This document shows, piece after piece, positions 27,514-44,359 of a stretch of 64,000 nt of DNA. The translations under genes and the position numbers were made by a program. This DNA is from Pseudomonadota bacterium (GTDB lineage: Bacteria; Pseudomonadota; Alphaproteobacteria; Caulobacterales; Caulobacteraceae), in the NCBI GenBank assembly GCA_023433585.1, contig JAEZCL010000211.1, positions 13,698 to 77,697 on the forward strand. Direction: 5' to 3'. Position 1 is the stretch's first letter. Every line of letters begins with the position of its first letter. The notes beneath the pieces were generated by a model. It was not told the DNA's origin and did no database searches. It worked only from the letters and a program-made list of their open reading frames with translations.

Positions 27514-27527
27514 TGTTAGCGATAACA
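27514..27527. promoter_or_regulatory. LacI-type operator between GH3 and GH67 genes
   Basis: TGTTAGCGATAACA, a 14-base inverted repeat (6 of 7 symmetric pairs), 39 bases before the GH67 start codon and about 107 bases before the GH3 start codon on the other strand. It could control both divergent genes. It matches the 11837 site in core and spacing. Confidence 0.7.
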
Positions 27528-27565
27528 GAGCGCATGAAAAGCGCCGGATCGCAAGGGAGGATAAG

Positions 27566-29725
27566 ATGATGCGCGTCATCCTGACGGGGCTTTGCGCGGT
27601 CGTGCTGTTCATGGCCGGGAGCGGGCCGGTGCGCGCCGAGGACGGTTACGATCTGTGGCTGCGCTATCGGCCGGTGGATGCGGCGGCGGCCGTCGGTCAC
27701 CGATCCGTCGCGGCGCAGTTGGTCCTGGCCGGGGAGTCGGGCGCCCTGGCGGCGGCGGCCGATGAGTTGGAGCGCGGCCTTGAGGGCCTGCTGGGCGATG
27801 CGCCGGAGCGGGCGGCGCACATCGACCGGGACGGCGCCCTCCTGATCGGCCGGGCGGGCGATGCGGCCATCGACACGCTGGGGCTGGACCTGTCGGACCT
27901 GGGGGCTGAGGGCTATGTGATCCGCGCCCTGAGCGTGGACGACCACGCCGTCACCGTGATCGCGGGGGGCGGGGACTCCGGCGCGCTCTACGGCGCTTTT
28001 CATTACCTGCGCCTGATCCAGACGCGGCAAGCCCTGGCGGACCTGGACATCCGCGAGCGCCCGGCGGTGAACCTGCGGCTGCTCAACCACTGGGACAATC
28101 TGGACCGGACGGTGGAGCGGGGATACGCGGGCCAGTCGCTGTGGGACTGGCACAAGCTGCCGGATCACCTGGACCCGCGATACGTCGACTACGCCCGGGC
28201 CAACGCCTCGATCGGGATCAACGGGACCGTCCTCAACAACGTCAACACCAATGCGCTCAGCCTGACGCGGCCGTGGCTTGAAAAGGCGGCGGCGCTGGCG
28301 GACGTGTTCCGGCCGTATGGCATCCGGGTCTATCTGGCGGCGCGGTTCTCGGCGCCGGTGGAGATCGGCGGGCTGGACACGGCCGATCCGCTGGACCCGC
28401 GCGTCCAAGCGTGGTGGCGCGACAAGGCGGACGAGATCTACGCCCTGATCCCGGACTTCGGCGGCTTCTTGGTCAAGGCCAATTCGGAGGGGCAGCCGGG
28501 GCCGCAGGATTACGGGCGCGATCATGCCGAGGGGGCGAACCTGCTGGCCGACGCGCTGGCGCCCCACGGCGGCGTCGTGATGTGGCGGGCCTTCGTCTAT
28601 GACGACGGGACGCCCACGGACCGGGCTATGCAGGCCCATGACGAGTTCGTCCCGCTGGACGGGCAATTCCGCGACAACGTCATCGTGCAGGTGAAGAACG
28701 GGGCCATCGACTTCCAGCCGCGCGAGCCGTTCCATCCCCTGTTCGGGGCGACGCCCGAGACGCCGCTGATGATGGAGTTCCAGATCACCAAGGAGTACCT
28801 GGGCTTCGCCACGCACCTGGCCTACCTCGGGCCGCTATATGAGGAGGTGCTGGACGCCGACACCCATGCGCGCGGGCCGGGATCGACCGTGGCGCGGGTG
28901 GTGGACGGGTCGCTTTACGGCCACCGCCTGACGGGCATGGCGGGGGTGGCCAATACGGGCAGCGACCGCAACTGGTCCGGCTCGCAGTTCGACCAAGCGA
29001 ACTGGTACGCCTTCGGGCGGCTGGCCTGGAATCCGGACCTGGACGCCGAAGAGATCGCGCGCGAATGGACGGCCATGACCTTCGCGCCCGAGGCGGCGGT
29101 GGTGGAACCGGTGGTCGGCATGATGATGGCCTCGCGCGAGGCGGTCGTGGATTACATGACCCCGCTGGGCCTGAACCACCTGATGGCCACGGGGCATCAC
29201 TATGGCCCGGGGCCGTGGGTGGACGACCTGCCGAGGGCCGACTGGAACCCGACCTATTTCCACCGGGCGGACGCGGGCGGGATCGGCTTCGACCGGACGT
29301 CTTCAGGCAGCAATGCGGTCGGGCAGTATGCGCCTGAAGTCGCCTCGGTCTTCGCGGACGTGGAGCGGGTCGACGAGCGGTTCCTGCTGTGGTTTCACCA
29401 TCTTTCCTGGGACCATCCCATGGCGTCGGGACGGTCCCTGTGGGACGAACTGGTCACGCGCTACGACCGGGGCGTGGCGGCGGTCGGCGAGATGCGCCGG
29501 ACCTGGGCCGGGCTGAGCGATCATGTGGACGCGCGGCGTCACGCGGAAGTGTCGGACTTCCTGCGGATTCAGGAGAACGAAGCCCGCTGGTGGCGCGATT
29601 CCTCCATCGCCTATTGGCGCAGCCTGAACGGCCTGCCGATGCCCGATGGCCATGCGCCGCCGGAGCATGACCTGGAGCACTATCGGGCGCTGAGCTTCCC
29701 CCACGCGCCGGGACATTGGGACTGA
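27566..29725 (+). CDS. GH67 alpha-glucuronidase
   Basis: A 719-residue alpha-glucuronidase that removes (4-O-methyl)glucuronate from the non-reducing end of glucuronoxylan fragments. The start is ATG 27566 with AAGGGAGG upstream, giving a signal peptide ending PVRAED, so the enzyme is exported. Family hallmarks are GYDLWLRY at the mature N-terminus, LLNHWDNLDRTVERGYAGQS, the acid Glu308 in KANSEGQPGPQ, and the base pair Asp382 (AIDFQPREP) and Glu410 (QITKEYLG), with the same 28-residue spacing as in characterised enzymes. Its product feeds ExuT and ManD. Confidence 0.95.
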   Translation: MMRVILTGLCAVVLFMAGSGPVRAEDGYDLWLRYRPVDAAAAVGHRSVAAQLVLAGESGALAAAADELERGLEGLLGDAPERAAHIDRDGALLIGRAGDAAIDTLGLDLSDLGAEGYVIRALSVDDHAVTVIAGGGDSGALYGAFHYLRLIQTRQALADLDIRERPAVNLRLLNHWDNLDRTVERGYAGQSLWDWHKLPDHLDPRYVDYARANASIGINGTVLNNVNTNALSLTRPWLEKAAALADVFRPYGIRVYLAARFSAPVEIGGLDTADPLDPRVQAWWRDKADEIYALIPDFGGFLVKANSEGQPGPQDYGRDHAEGANLLADALAPHGGVVMWRAFVYDDGTPTDRAMQAHDEFVPLDGQFRDNVIVQVKNGAIDFQPREPFHPLFGATPETPLMMEFQITKEYLGFATHLAYLGPLYEEVLDADTHARGPGSTVARVVDGSLYGHRLTGMAGVANTGSDRNWSGSQFDQANWYAFGRLAWNPDLDAEEIAREWTAMTFAPEAAVVEPVVGMMMASREAVVDYMTPLGLNHLMATGHHYGPGPWVDDLPRADWNPTYFHRADAGGIGFDRTSSGSNAVGQYAPEVASVFADVERVDERFLLWFHHLSWDHPMASGRSLWDELVTRYDRGVAAVGEMRRTWAGLSDHVDARRHAEVSDFLRIQENEARWWRDSSIAYWRSLNGLPMPDGHAPPEHDLEHYRALSFPHAPGHWD

Positions 29726-29840
29726 AAAACAGTGCAAGGAGTCCAATCGGCCGGGTTTTCCGCAATGAATTCAGTGAAGGCTGGATTCGGGTTAGACTCC
29801 TTGGGTGCGTTTCGGGTGAGGCGGCGGTTCTTATGAAGTC

Positions 29841-29869
29841 GTCATCCTCGGGCTTGTCCCGAGGACCCA
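29841..29869 (+). repeat. 29-base palindromic repeat, copy 1
   Basis: Built as 5-7-5-7-5: GTCAT, stem CCTCGGG, loop CTTGT, stem CCCGAGG, ACCCA. It has the same frame as copies at 29947, 30210, 35259 and 35332. The last base of the 5' flank pairs with the first of the 3' flank, giving an 8-bp stem. Confidence 0.85.
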
Positions 29870-29946
29870 CGGAGGCCCCATGCGCGATGTCATGCGGGGG
29901 TGAGCTTACGGCGCTGTTCCGGCGCAGGCCGTGAGCGCGTTCGCCA

Positions 29947-29975
29947 TAGGCCCTCGGGACGAGCCCGAGGGTGAC
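29947..29975 (-). repeat. 29-base palindromic repeat, copy 2
   Basis: Reverse orientation of copy 1, read on the minus strand as GTCAC, CCTCGGG, CTCGT, CCCGAGG, GCCTA. The flanking pair is C-G here instead of T-A, a compensatory change that keeps the eighth base pair. Confidence 0.8.
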
Positions 29976-30209
29976 GAATGTCGGTCATGTGTTTTCAGGC
30001 GCCTTCCAGATTTACGGCTTGCCTCCTTCCGTGCGGAAGGGCGCAGATGAATTGCTTCAGGATGCTGCGCCGCGCGGGGGAGGGGATGAAATGATCGGCG
30101 CTGGAGGGCGAAGGCTTGCGAGATGCGGCATCGGGCTTCCGGAAAGCGGGATCGGGGCGAGCGAACAGCCTTCACACCGCCGCCTGAACGGATCGTGCGG
30201 CGTCAAAGA

Positions 30210-30238
30210 TGGGTCCTCGGGACAAGCCCGAGGATGAC
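30210..30238 (-). repeat. 29-base palindromic repeat, copy 3
   Basis: Minus-strand copy identical to copy 1 in flanks, stem and loop. It lies 67 bases past the 3' end of the 5-oxoprolinase gene. Confidence 0.85.
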
Positions 30239-30305
30239 GGATGTTTTGAAATCACAAGAGCGTTCGTCTGTGTGACGGCTCGCTCTTCCCGCGATGGGAG
30301 AAGGA

Positions 30306-33922
<3,617 letters not shown>

Positions 33923-33926
<4 letters not shown>

Positions 33927-35170
33927 GCCGCCACCGCCTTCATGGACACCGACGGGTTGGCCAGTTTCGCACGGTCTATCGGGATGGATTTCGCGATCAA
34001 CTGCTTGCCCATCATGAATTCGGGCGGGGCGTTGACGGCCTCCACCGCCCGCACCCGGTCGCCCTTCAGGTGGAACACGGCGAAGCGCGCCGCGGCCGGA
34101 TCACCGCGCACGACCAGGTCGTCGCTCTCGAACGGCAGGCCGGCGATCTGCAGCTTCACGTCGTACTGGTCGGACCAGAACCACGGCGTCTCGGGCGCGG
34201 GCGCGGGGCGGCCGGTGATAGCGGCGGCGGCCTGTTTCGCCTGTTCCAGCGCATTGGGCACGCTCTCCAGCCGGAACGACCGGTCCTCGTAGAAGGGCAG
34301 GGGACGGAAGGTCACGTCGCCGATGGCGAAGATCGCGGGATCGCCGGTGCGGGCCTGATGGTCCACCACCACGCCGTTGTCGCAAGGCAGGCCCGCCGCG
34401 CGCGCCAGCTCGTCATTGGCGATTCCGCCCACCCCCACCAGGGCGATGTCGCAGGGGATCGTGCGGCCGTCCTCCAGCGTGACGCCGGACAGCTTTCCGT
34501 TCGCGGCCTCGAAGCCCGCCACGGCGGCGTTCAGCTCGATGCCGACGCCGTGGGCGCGGTGATGGTCCTGAAAGAATTCCGACAGGGGGCCGCAGGCGAC
34601 CCGCGCCAGGCAGCGGCTTTCGCGCTCGATGATGACGGCTTCGGCGCCGAGCGCGCGGGCCGAGGCGGCGGCCTCCAGCCCAACATAGCCCCCGCCGACG
34701 ACGGCCAGGCGCGCGCCGGGCTTCAGCACCGCCTTCAACGCCTCGGCGTCGGCGAAGGTGCGCAACGCCAGAACGTTCGGCAGGTCGGCGCCGGGAATGT
34801 CGAGGCGGCGCGCGCGCGAGCCCGTGGCCAGGATCAGGACGTCATAGGGAACGGCCGATCCATCATTGAGCGTCACCGTTCTGGCCACGCGGTCGATGGC
34901 GGCCGCGCGGGTTTCGGTGCGCAGTTCGACATTGTTCTCGGCGTACCAGGACGCGGGCCGCAGCTCGACCGCCTCGATGTCTGCTTCACCCTTCAGCCAC
35001 GCCTTCGACAGGGGCGGGCGCTGATAGGGAATGGCGGCCTCGTCGCCGATCAGGACGATGGCCCCCTCATGGCCGAACTGGCGCAGGAACGCCGCCGCCG
35101 AACCCCCGGCATGTCCTGCGCCCACGATCACGATGCGGGTGTCGGCGGGGAAGGCGGGCGTGTCGGTCAT
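33923..35170 (-). CDS. FAD-dependent NAD(P)H:ferredoxin reductase-like oxidoreductase
   Basis: A 415-residue pyridine-nucleotide-disulfide-type flavoprotein, similar to rubredoxin/ferredoxin reductases of oxygenase systems. The start is ATG 35170, just before the FAD motif [26 protein letters not shown], the NAD-binding [12 protein letters not shown] near residue 150, and the second FAD motif [10 protein letters not shown] near residue 270 follow, with a C-terminal reductase domain containing [13 protein letters not shown]. It is translationally coupled to the oxoprolinase gene, an unusual partner. No ferredoxin or oxygenase gene is adjacent. Confidence 0.88.
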
Positions 35171-35258
35171 GGCGGTCCTGCGAGGCTTCGCCATTGCATA
35201 TGGCATGTCCGGCGCCGGAGGCCAGTCTTTGCGGATCAGGGACAATGCCTCTCTGATC

Positions 35259-35287
35259 GTCATTCCCGGCCTTGTGCCGGGAATCCA
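35259..35287 (+). repeat. 29-base palindromic repeat, stem variant
   Basis: Same 5-7-5-7-5 frame as the copy at 29841: GTCAT, stem TCCCGGC, loop CTTGT, stem GCCGGGA, ATCCA. Flanks and loop are conserved while both stem arms changed together. Confidence 0.8.
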
Positions 35288-35331
35288 TAAACGCGGAACG
35301 TTCCAGCCTCGCCCGGCCCTGTCGGAGCGTA

Positions 35332-35360
35332 TGGACCCTCGGGACAAGCCCGAGGGTGAC
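35332..35360 (-). repeat. 29-base palindromic repeat, copy near gltB 3' end
   Basis: Minus-strand copy: GTCAC, CCTCGGG, CTTGT, CCCGAGG, GTCCA. The flank pair is C-G. It lies 18 bases past the gltB stop codon, so it is likely part of the gltB transcript end. Confidence 0.85.
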
Positions 35361-35377
35361 GAAATACTGTTTTTCGG

Positions 35378-39861
<4,484 letters not shown>

Positions 39862-39865
<4 letters not shown>

Positions 39866-41295
39866 GCCGCAGCCGCCTCTCGCGCCTGCAGCCACTGGCC
39901 GATCTCGGCCGCCGCGTCCTGGCCCTGGCGCACGGCCCACACCACCAGCGAGGCGCCGCGCACGATGTCGCCCGCCGCGAACACGCCGGGCAGGGTGGTG
40001 GCGTGGGTGTGGGCGGCGACCCTGAGGGTCTTCCAGTCGGTCACGGCCAGGTCATCCTGTTCAAAGATCACGGGCAGGTTCTCGGGCTCGAAGCCCAGGG
40101 CCTCGACGATCAGGTCGGCGGGCAGGTCGAACTCGCCGCCCAGGACTTCTTCGACAGTCCAGCGGCCGTCCAGGGTCGGCGCCGACAGAGCCATGCGCGC
40201 GGCGCGCAAGCCCGTGACGCCCGCCGCGCCGCCCAGGACCGCCTTGGGCGCGGCCAGCCACTCGAAGCGCACGCCCTCTTCCTCGGCGTTCTGGGTCTCG
40301 CGGGCGCTGCCGGGCATGTTGTCCCGGTCGCGGCGATAGACGCAGGTGACGGACGTGGCGCCCTGGCGCACGGCGGTGCGCACGCAGTCCATGGCCGTAT
40401 CGCCGCCGCCGATCACCACCACCCGCTTGCCCTCAGCGTTCAGCAGGCCGGAATCGAAATCGGCCACCGCGTCGCCGAAACCCTTGCGGTTGGACGCGAT
40501 CAGATAGTCCAGCGCCGCGACCACACCGGTCGAGCCGCAGCCGGGCGCCGACAGGCGGCGGGCCTCATAGACGCCGGTCGCCACCAGCACGGCGTCGTGC
40601 GCCGCGCGCAACTCGTCGAAGGCGATGTCCTTGCCCACCTCGGTGTTCAGGCGGAATTCCACCCTGCCTTCGATCAGGCGGTCGATGCGCCGCGCCACCA
40701 CCGACTTCTCCAGCTTGAAGCCGGGGATGCCGTAGGTCAGCAGGCCCCCCGCGCGGTCGTGGCGATCATAGACGGTGACGGAATAGCCGTCGTCGCGCAG
40801 GCGGTCGGCGGCGGCCAGGCCCGCCGGACCCGCGCCGATGATTCCCACCGACAGGCCGCGTTCGGCGAGGGGACGAATCGGCTCCACCCAGCCGTTCTCG
40901 AACGCCTGATCGCCCAGCCATTTCTCGACCGAGCCGATGGTGACGGTCTCCCATCCGGCCCGTTCCAGGGTGCAGGCGCCTTCGCACAGACGGTCCTGGG
41001 GGCAGATGCGGCCGCAGATCTCGGGCAGGGTGCTGGTGGCCGAGGACAGGCGCCAGGCGTCCTCGATTCGGCCTTCGGCGGCCAGGCGCATCCAGTCGGG
41101 GATGTTGTTGTGCAGTGGACAGCCCGACTGACAGAACGGCACGCCGCACTGGGCGCAGCGGCTGGACTGCGCGGTTCCCTCGGCCATGCGGAACGGGGCG
41201 TAGATCTCATTGAAATCGCGCACACGTTCGGACGCGGCGGTCTTGCCGGGACCGGCGTGCGGAACGGTCACGAACTTCTGGTTCGCGTCGGCCAA
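39862..41295 (-). CDS. gltD: Glutamate synthase small subunit
   Basis: A 477-residue GltD that passes electrons from NADPH to the large subunit. The N-terminal Cys-rich region (RCAQCGVPFCQSGCPLHNNIPDW and later CGRICPQDRLCEGAC-type cluster ligands) binds two 4Fe-4S clusters. FAD binding follows at IIGAGPAGLAAADRL and NADPH binding at VVIGGGDTAMDC. It precedes gltB with a 4-base overlap. The order gltD-gltB is reversed from the Escherichia coli order. It is divergent from the ammonium transporter gene. Confidence 0.96.
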
Positions 41296-41433
41296 TCAAA
41301 AACCCTCTCGCAAGTGCGGGCTGAAACCCTATGAGATGGGCGCAAGAGACGCAATAATTTAGTCGCCTAGCGGCCTGTGGTGCGTGAAATCGGCAACAAT
41401 TGTGCTCCGAGTGCGGCGTAACCTCTTGCACAT

Positions 41434-41464
41434 TTCGCAATTGCAATAAACAGTTCGCAACTGC
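41434..41464. promoter_or_regulatory. Paired direct repeat upstream of the ammonium transporter gene
   Basis: TTCGCAATTGC at 41434-41444 and TTCGCAACTGC at 41454-41464, 20 bases apart start to start (two helical turns), in the divergent gltD/amt region. The second copy ends 22 bases before the amt start codon. It may bind a nitrogen-responsive regulator to control both directions. No consensus that I know matches it. Confidence 0.4.
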
Positions 41465-41486
41465 GGGATAACCAAACCAAGGGGGT

Positions 41487-42944
41487 ATGCCAGTGTCACG
41501 CATCTGGAACCGATTGCCCGGAGTTCTCGGGCTCTGTCTTCTGACCGCCGTACTGCTTTATGCAGGCGGCGCCTTCGCCTCGGTGAGCGAGGCTCCGGCC
41601 GCAGCCGTCGCGGCCATCACATCGCAAACTGAAGAAACGGCCGCTGAAACATCAGCGGCCGTTTCCAATTCCGCCACGCCCGCCGAGGACCCGGCGACGC
41701 CGGAGGGTCTCCTGGCCCACCAGGTTCCGCTGGAGCTGGACGGGGCGGGCACGGCCTGGCTGCTCACGTCCACAGCGCTGGTCCTGCTGATGACCCTGCC
41801 GGGCCTGGCGCTGTTCTACGGCGGCATGGTGCGGCGCAAGAACGTCATCGCCACCATCGCCCAGTCCGCCGGGGTCTTCGCGGTGGCCACGCTCGTGTGG
41901 TTCATCGTCGGCTACAGCCTGGCGTTCGGCGTGGGGTCCGATGCGCTGCATCCCTACATCGGCAATCTCCGGATGCTGTTCCTGGACGGCGTCACCATGG
42001 AGACGGCCAACGGCCTCTTGCCCGGCATTCCGGAATATCTGTGGGTGTCGTTCCAGCTGACCTTCGCCGTCATCACCCCGGCCCTGGTCACCGGCGCCTT
42101 CGCCGAGCGGATGAAATATTCGGCCCTGCTGCTGTTCACCGCCCTGTGGTCGGTCATCGTCTATGCGCCCATCGCCCACTGGGTGTGGGGCGGCGGCTTC
42201 CTGGGCGAGGCGGGGGTGCTGGACTTCGCCGGCGGCGCGGTGGTGCACGTGAACTCGGGGGTGGCGGGCCTGGTCTGCGCGCTGTTCCTGGGCGCCCGCA
42301 AGGGCTACGGCTCGGAGCCCATCGTGGCGCACAATCCGGTGCTGACCCTGATCGGCGCCAGCCTGCTGCTGGTGGGCTGGATCGGCTTCAACGCCGGTTC
42401 GGCGGGCGCCGCCGACGCCCTGGCGGGCGTGGCCCTGCTCAACACCCTGCTGGCCGCCGCAGCCGCTTCGCTGGCCTGGAAGGTCATCGAGGTGATCGAG
42501 AAGCGCAAACCGTCCCTGATCGGCATCCTGTCCGGCATCATCGCCGGTCTGGTGGCCATCACCCCGGCGGCCGGTTTCGTCGAGCCCAAGGGCGCGGTGA
42601 TCATCGGCCTGGCGGGCGGCGCCGTCGCCTATGTGGCTTCGATCTGGATCAAGAAGCTGCTGCGCTACGACGACAGCCTGGACGTGTTCGGCATCCACGG
42701 AGCGGCCGGCCTGGTCGGCGCGCTTCTGACCGGCGTGTTCGCCTCCACCGCCATCAACAGCGCGTCGGAAGGGGCCACGGTCTCGGCCCAGGCGCTGGGC
42801 CTGGCCGGCGCCATCGTCTGGAGCGCGCTCGGCACCTTCGTGATCCTGCTGATCTGCAAGTTCACCACGGGCCTGCGCGTCAGGCCCGAGGAGGAGGAGA
42901 CCGGTCTGGACACCGTGATCCACGGCGAGGCGGTGGAGTCCTAG
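41487..42944 (+). CDS. amtB: Ammonium transporter, Amt family
   Basis: A 485-residue ammonium channel. An N-terminal signal-like helix and an Ala/Thr-rich extracytoplasmic stretch (about residues 30-85) precede eleven membrane helices. The paired pore histidines appear in AVVHVNSGVAGL and VFGIHGAAGLVG, and PGLALFYGGMVRRKN opens the core as in the family. It imports ammonium for glutamine synthetase and the divergent GltBD. The usual glnK partner gene is not adjacent on either side. Confidence 0.95.
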   Translation: MPVSRIWNRLPGVLGLCLLTAVLLYAGGAFASVSEAPAAAVAAITSQTEETAAETSAAVSNSATPAEDPATPEGLLAHQVPLELDGAGTAWLLTSTALVLLMTLPGLALFYGGMVRRKNVIATIAQSAGVFAVATLVWFIVGYSLAFGVGSDALHPYIGNLRMLFLDGVTMETANGLLPGIPEYLWVSFQLTFAVITPALVTGAFAERMKYSALLLFTALWSVIVYAPIAHWVWGGGFLGEAGVLDFAGGAVVHVNSGVAGLVCALFLGARKGYGSEPIVAHNPVLTLIGASLLLVGWIGFNAGSAGAADALAGVALLNTLLAAAAASLAWKVIEVIEKRKPSLIGILSGIIAGLVAITPAAGFVEPKGAVIIGLAGGAVAYVASIWIKKLLRYDDSLDVFGIHGAAGLVGALLTGVFASTAINSASEGATVSAQALGLAGAIVWSALGTFVILLICKFTTGLRVRPEEEETGLDTVIHGEAVES

Positions 42945-42982
42945 AGCTTCGCCGCGCCCGCCGTGGGGCGTGGGAGGGGGAC

Positions 42983-43015
42983 GGGAGAGCGGATGCTGAG
43001 GGGCTCCGCTCTCCC
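42983..43015 (+). other. Strong hairpin between amtB and the TorF-like gene
   Basis: A perfect 11-bp inverted repeat (GGGAGAGCGGA and its complement at 42983-42993 and 43005-43015) with an 11-base loop and no T run. It may shield the amt message 3' end or lower transcription of the next gene rather than terminate fully. Confidence 0.5.
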
Positions 43016-43078
43016 AAGCCCGCCCCGGGGCGCAAGGCTCAGGATCTTTCAACGATCCAAATCAGAGGGGATACCAAC

Positions 43079-43750
43079 ATGAAAAGACTGTTCGCATACG
43101 CCTGCTCCGCCGCTGTTCTGGCCCTGGCCGGCGCCGCTTCGGCCCAGGAGATCAGCTTCAACCTCGGCGCCACGACCGACTATGTCTGGCGCGGGGTCAG
43201 CCAGTCCGACGAGGAGCCGGCCTTCTCCGGCGGCGTCGACTTCACCTTCGGCCAGTTCTACGCCGGAACCTGGGCCTCGACCGTGGATTTCGGCGACGGC
43301 ACGGACGGGGAGTGGGACTTCTATCTGGGCGTGACGCCCTCGGGCCTGGGCTTCGACTGGGATCTGGGGGTGACCTTCTACACCTATGTGGGCGACCCTT
43401 CGGGCTCGGACTATGATTTCACCGAGTTCAAGGTGACCGCCGAGCGTTCGGACGGACCGATCACCTGGGGCGGCGAGGTCCACGTCTCGCCCGAATTCAC
43501 CGGCGGGGTCGGCGAGGCCGTCTATGCCCAGGGCAACCTGGCCTATGAGGTGGCGCCCAACCTGAGCGTTTCGGGCGCGGTGGGCCATCAGTGGGTCGAC
43601 ACCGGGGACTACTTCAACTGGAATGCGGGGGTCAGCTACGCCTTCAATGACACCTTCGGCCTGGACCTGCGCTATCACGACACCGACGTGCACGGCTGGG
43701 GCGACATCTTCGAGAGCCGGGTGGTGCTGAGCCTGACCGCCGGGTTCTGA
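43079..43750 (+). CDS. TorF-family putative porin (outer membrane beta-barrel)
   Basis: A 223-residue secreted protein of the TorF/TIGR02001 family. The signal peptide ends LAGAASAQ. Mature repeats of alternating amphipathic strands begin SFNLGATTDYVWRGVSQSDEEPAFSGG, the family signature, and the protein ends in the terminal Phe (LTAGF) typical of barrel proteins. Family members often sit next to amt genes, as here. It may provide an outer membrane route for a small nitrogen compound (inference). It is followed by a terminator. Confidence 0.88.
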   Translation: MKRLFAYACSAAVLALAGAASAQEISFNLGATTDYVWRGVSQSDEEPAFSGGVDFTFGQFYAGTWASTVDFGDGTDGEWDFYLGVTPSGLGFDWDLGVTFYTYVGDPSGSDYDFTEFKVTAERSDGPITWGGEVHVSPEFTGGVGEAVYAQGNLAYEVAPNLSVSGAVGHQWVDTGDYFNWNAGVSYAFNDTFGLDLRYHDTDVHGWGDIFESRVVLSLTAGF

Positions 43751-43780
43751 CGCCCGGACTGCGGAACGGTCGTGAAAAGG

Positions 43781-43810
43781 CGCCGTCCGGCCGGTCCGGG
43801 CGGCGTTTTT
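43781..43810 (+). terminator. Rho-independent terminator after TorF-like gene
   Basis: A 10-bp stem with one G-T pair (CGCCGTCCGG with CCGGGCGGCG), a 5-base loop CCGGT and a TTTTT tail, 30 bases after the stop codon. Confidence 0.85.
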
Positions 43811-43831
43811 CACGGGCCGGGCTTGTATGGG

Positions 43832-43846
43832 TGTTATAAAATAACA
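43832..43846. promoter_or_regulatory. Zur-box-like palindrome upstream of MerC gene
   Basis: TGTTATAAAATAACA, an inverted repeat with 6-base arms around AAA. It matches the AT-rich palindrome TGTTATnnnATAACA bound by proteobacterial Zur. It stands out against about 67% GC surroundings and lies 26 bases before the MerC start codon. It suggests repression by zinc-loaded Zur. Confidence 0.7.
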
Positions 43847-43872
43847 TATGAGCGGCGCATCAGAGGACGCTC

Positions 43873-44265
43873 ATGCCCCACGCCCCATCCGTCGCCGCGC
43901 GGCCCCATGCGGACTACATCGCCATCGGCCTGTCGCTGGCCTGTCTGGCCCACTGCCTGGCGCTGCCGCTGGCGGCCGCCTTCCTGCCCCTGCTCTCGAC
44001 ACAGGCCGAGGCGGCGTGGGTCCACTGGGCCTTCGTGGCCCTGGCGGCGCCGGTGTCGGTGTGGGCCCTGGCCTGGCCGCCGCGCGGGGCGCTGGGTCCG
44101 GCGCCCGTCGCGCTGGCCGCGCTGGGGATCGCGGCCCTGATCGCGGGGGCGGCGGGCTGGCCCGCCCATGAACTGGAGACGCCGGTCACCGTCATCGGCG
44201 GGTCGCTGATCTCGGCGGCCCACCTGATTAATCTGCGTCGCCGCCGTCACCGCCACCCAGGCTGA
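43873..44265 (+). CDS. MerC-domain membrane protein, probably zinc-regulated
   Basis: A 130-residue inner membrane protein of the MerC family. Four hydrophobic helices are predicted, the first with CLAHC (Cys24, His27, Cys28), and the tail is basic and His/Arg rich (RRRRHRHPG). MerC proteins move mercuric ion, but chromosomal copies outside mer operons are often under Zur control and are thought to handle zinc. A Zur-box-like palindrome in the promoter region supports the latter. The start ATG 43873 has AGAGGA upstream. No other mer gene is nearby. Confidence 0.8.
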   Translation: MPHAPSVAARPHADYIAIGLSLACLAHCLALPLAAAFLPLLSTQAEAAWVHWAFVALAAPVSVWALAWPPRGALGPAPVALAALGIAALIAGAAGWPAHELETPVTVIGGSLISAAHLINLRRRRHRHPG

Positions 44266-44359
44266 AAAGTCTGACAAAAGGCGTTGCGGCGAGGGGGCGT
44301 GTTCGCATACCGTCGCGCCGGACCCGGTTCGCCCATGCGCCGGGCGGGAGGGATGTCCA

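Larger units (their letters stand above)
29726..30305. other. 580-base intergenic region with three palindromic repeats
   Basis: No convincing gene lies here. It holds three copies of a 29-base palindromic element (29841, 29947 and 30210). The first is in one orientation and the other two in the opposite one. It separates the rightward GH67 gene from the leftward 5-oxoprolinase gene, so both transcripts must end here. The hairpins may serve as terminators or as 3'-end stabilisers. Confidence 0.6.

Noticed and set aside
29841..30238. Repeated hairpins as a CRISPR array
   Set aside because: Copies are in mixed orientation, irregularly spaced (tens to hundreds of bases) and have no cas genes. 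They fit extragenic palindromes.
41395..41444. Sigma-54 promoter or NtrC site before amtB
   Set aside because: The nearest match, TTGCAC with following GCAA, lacks the TGGCAC-N5-TTGC spacing and sequence. No NtrC palindrome is evident.
43873..44265. Mercury resistance (mer) operon
   Set aside because: Only a MerC-domain gene is present; merR, merT, merP and merA are absent, and the promoter carries a Zur-like palindrome.
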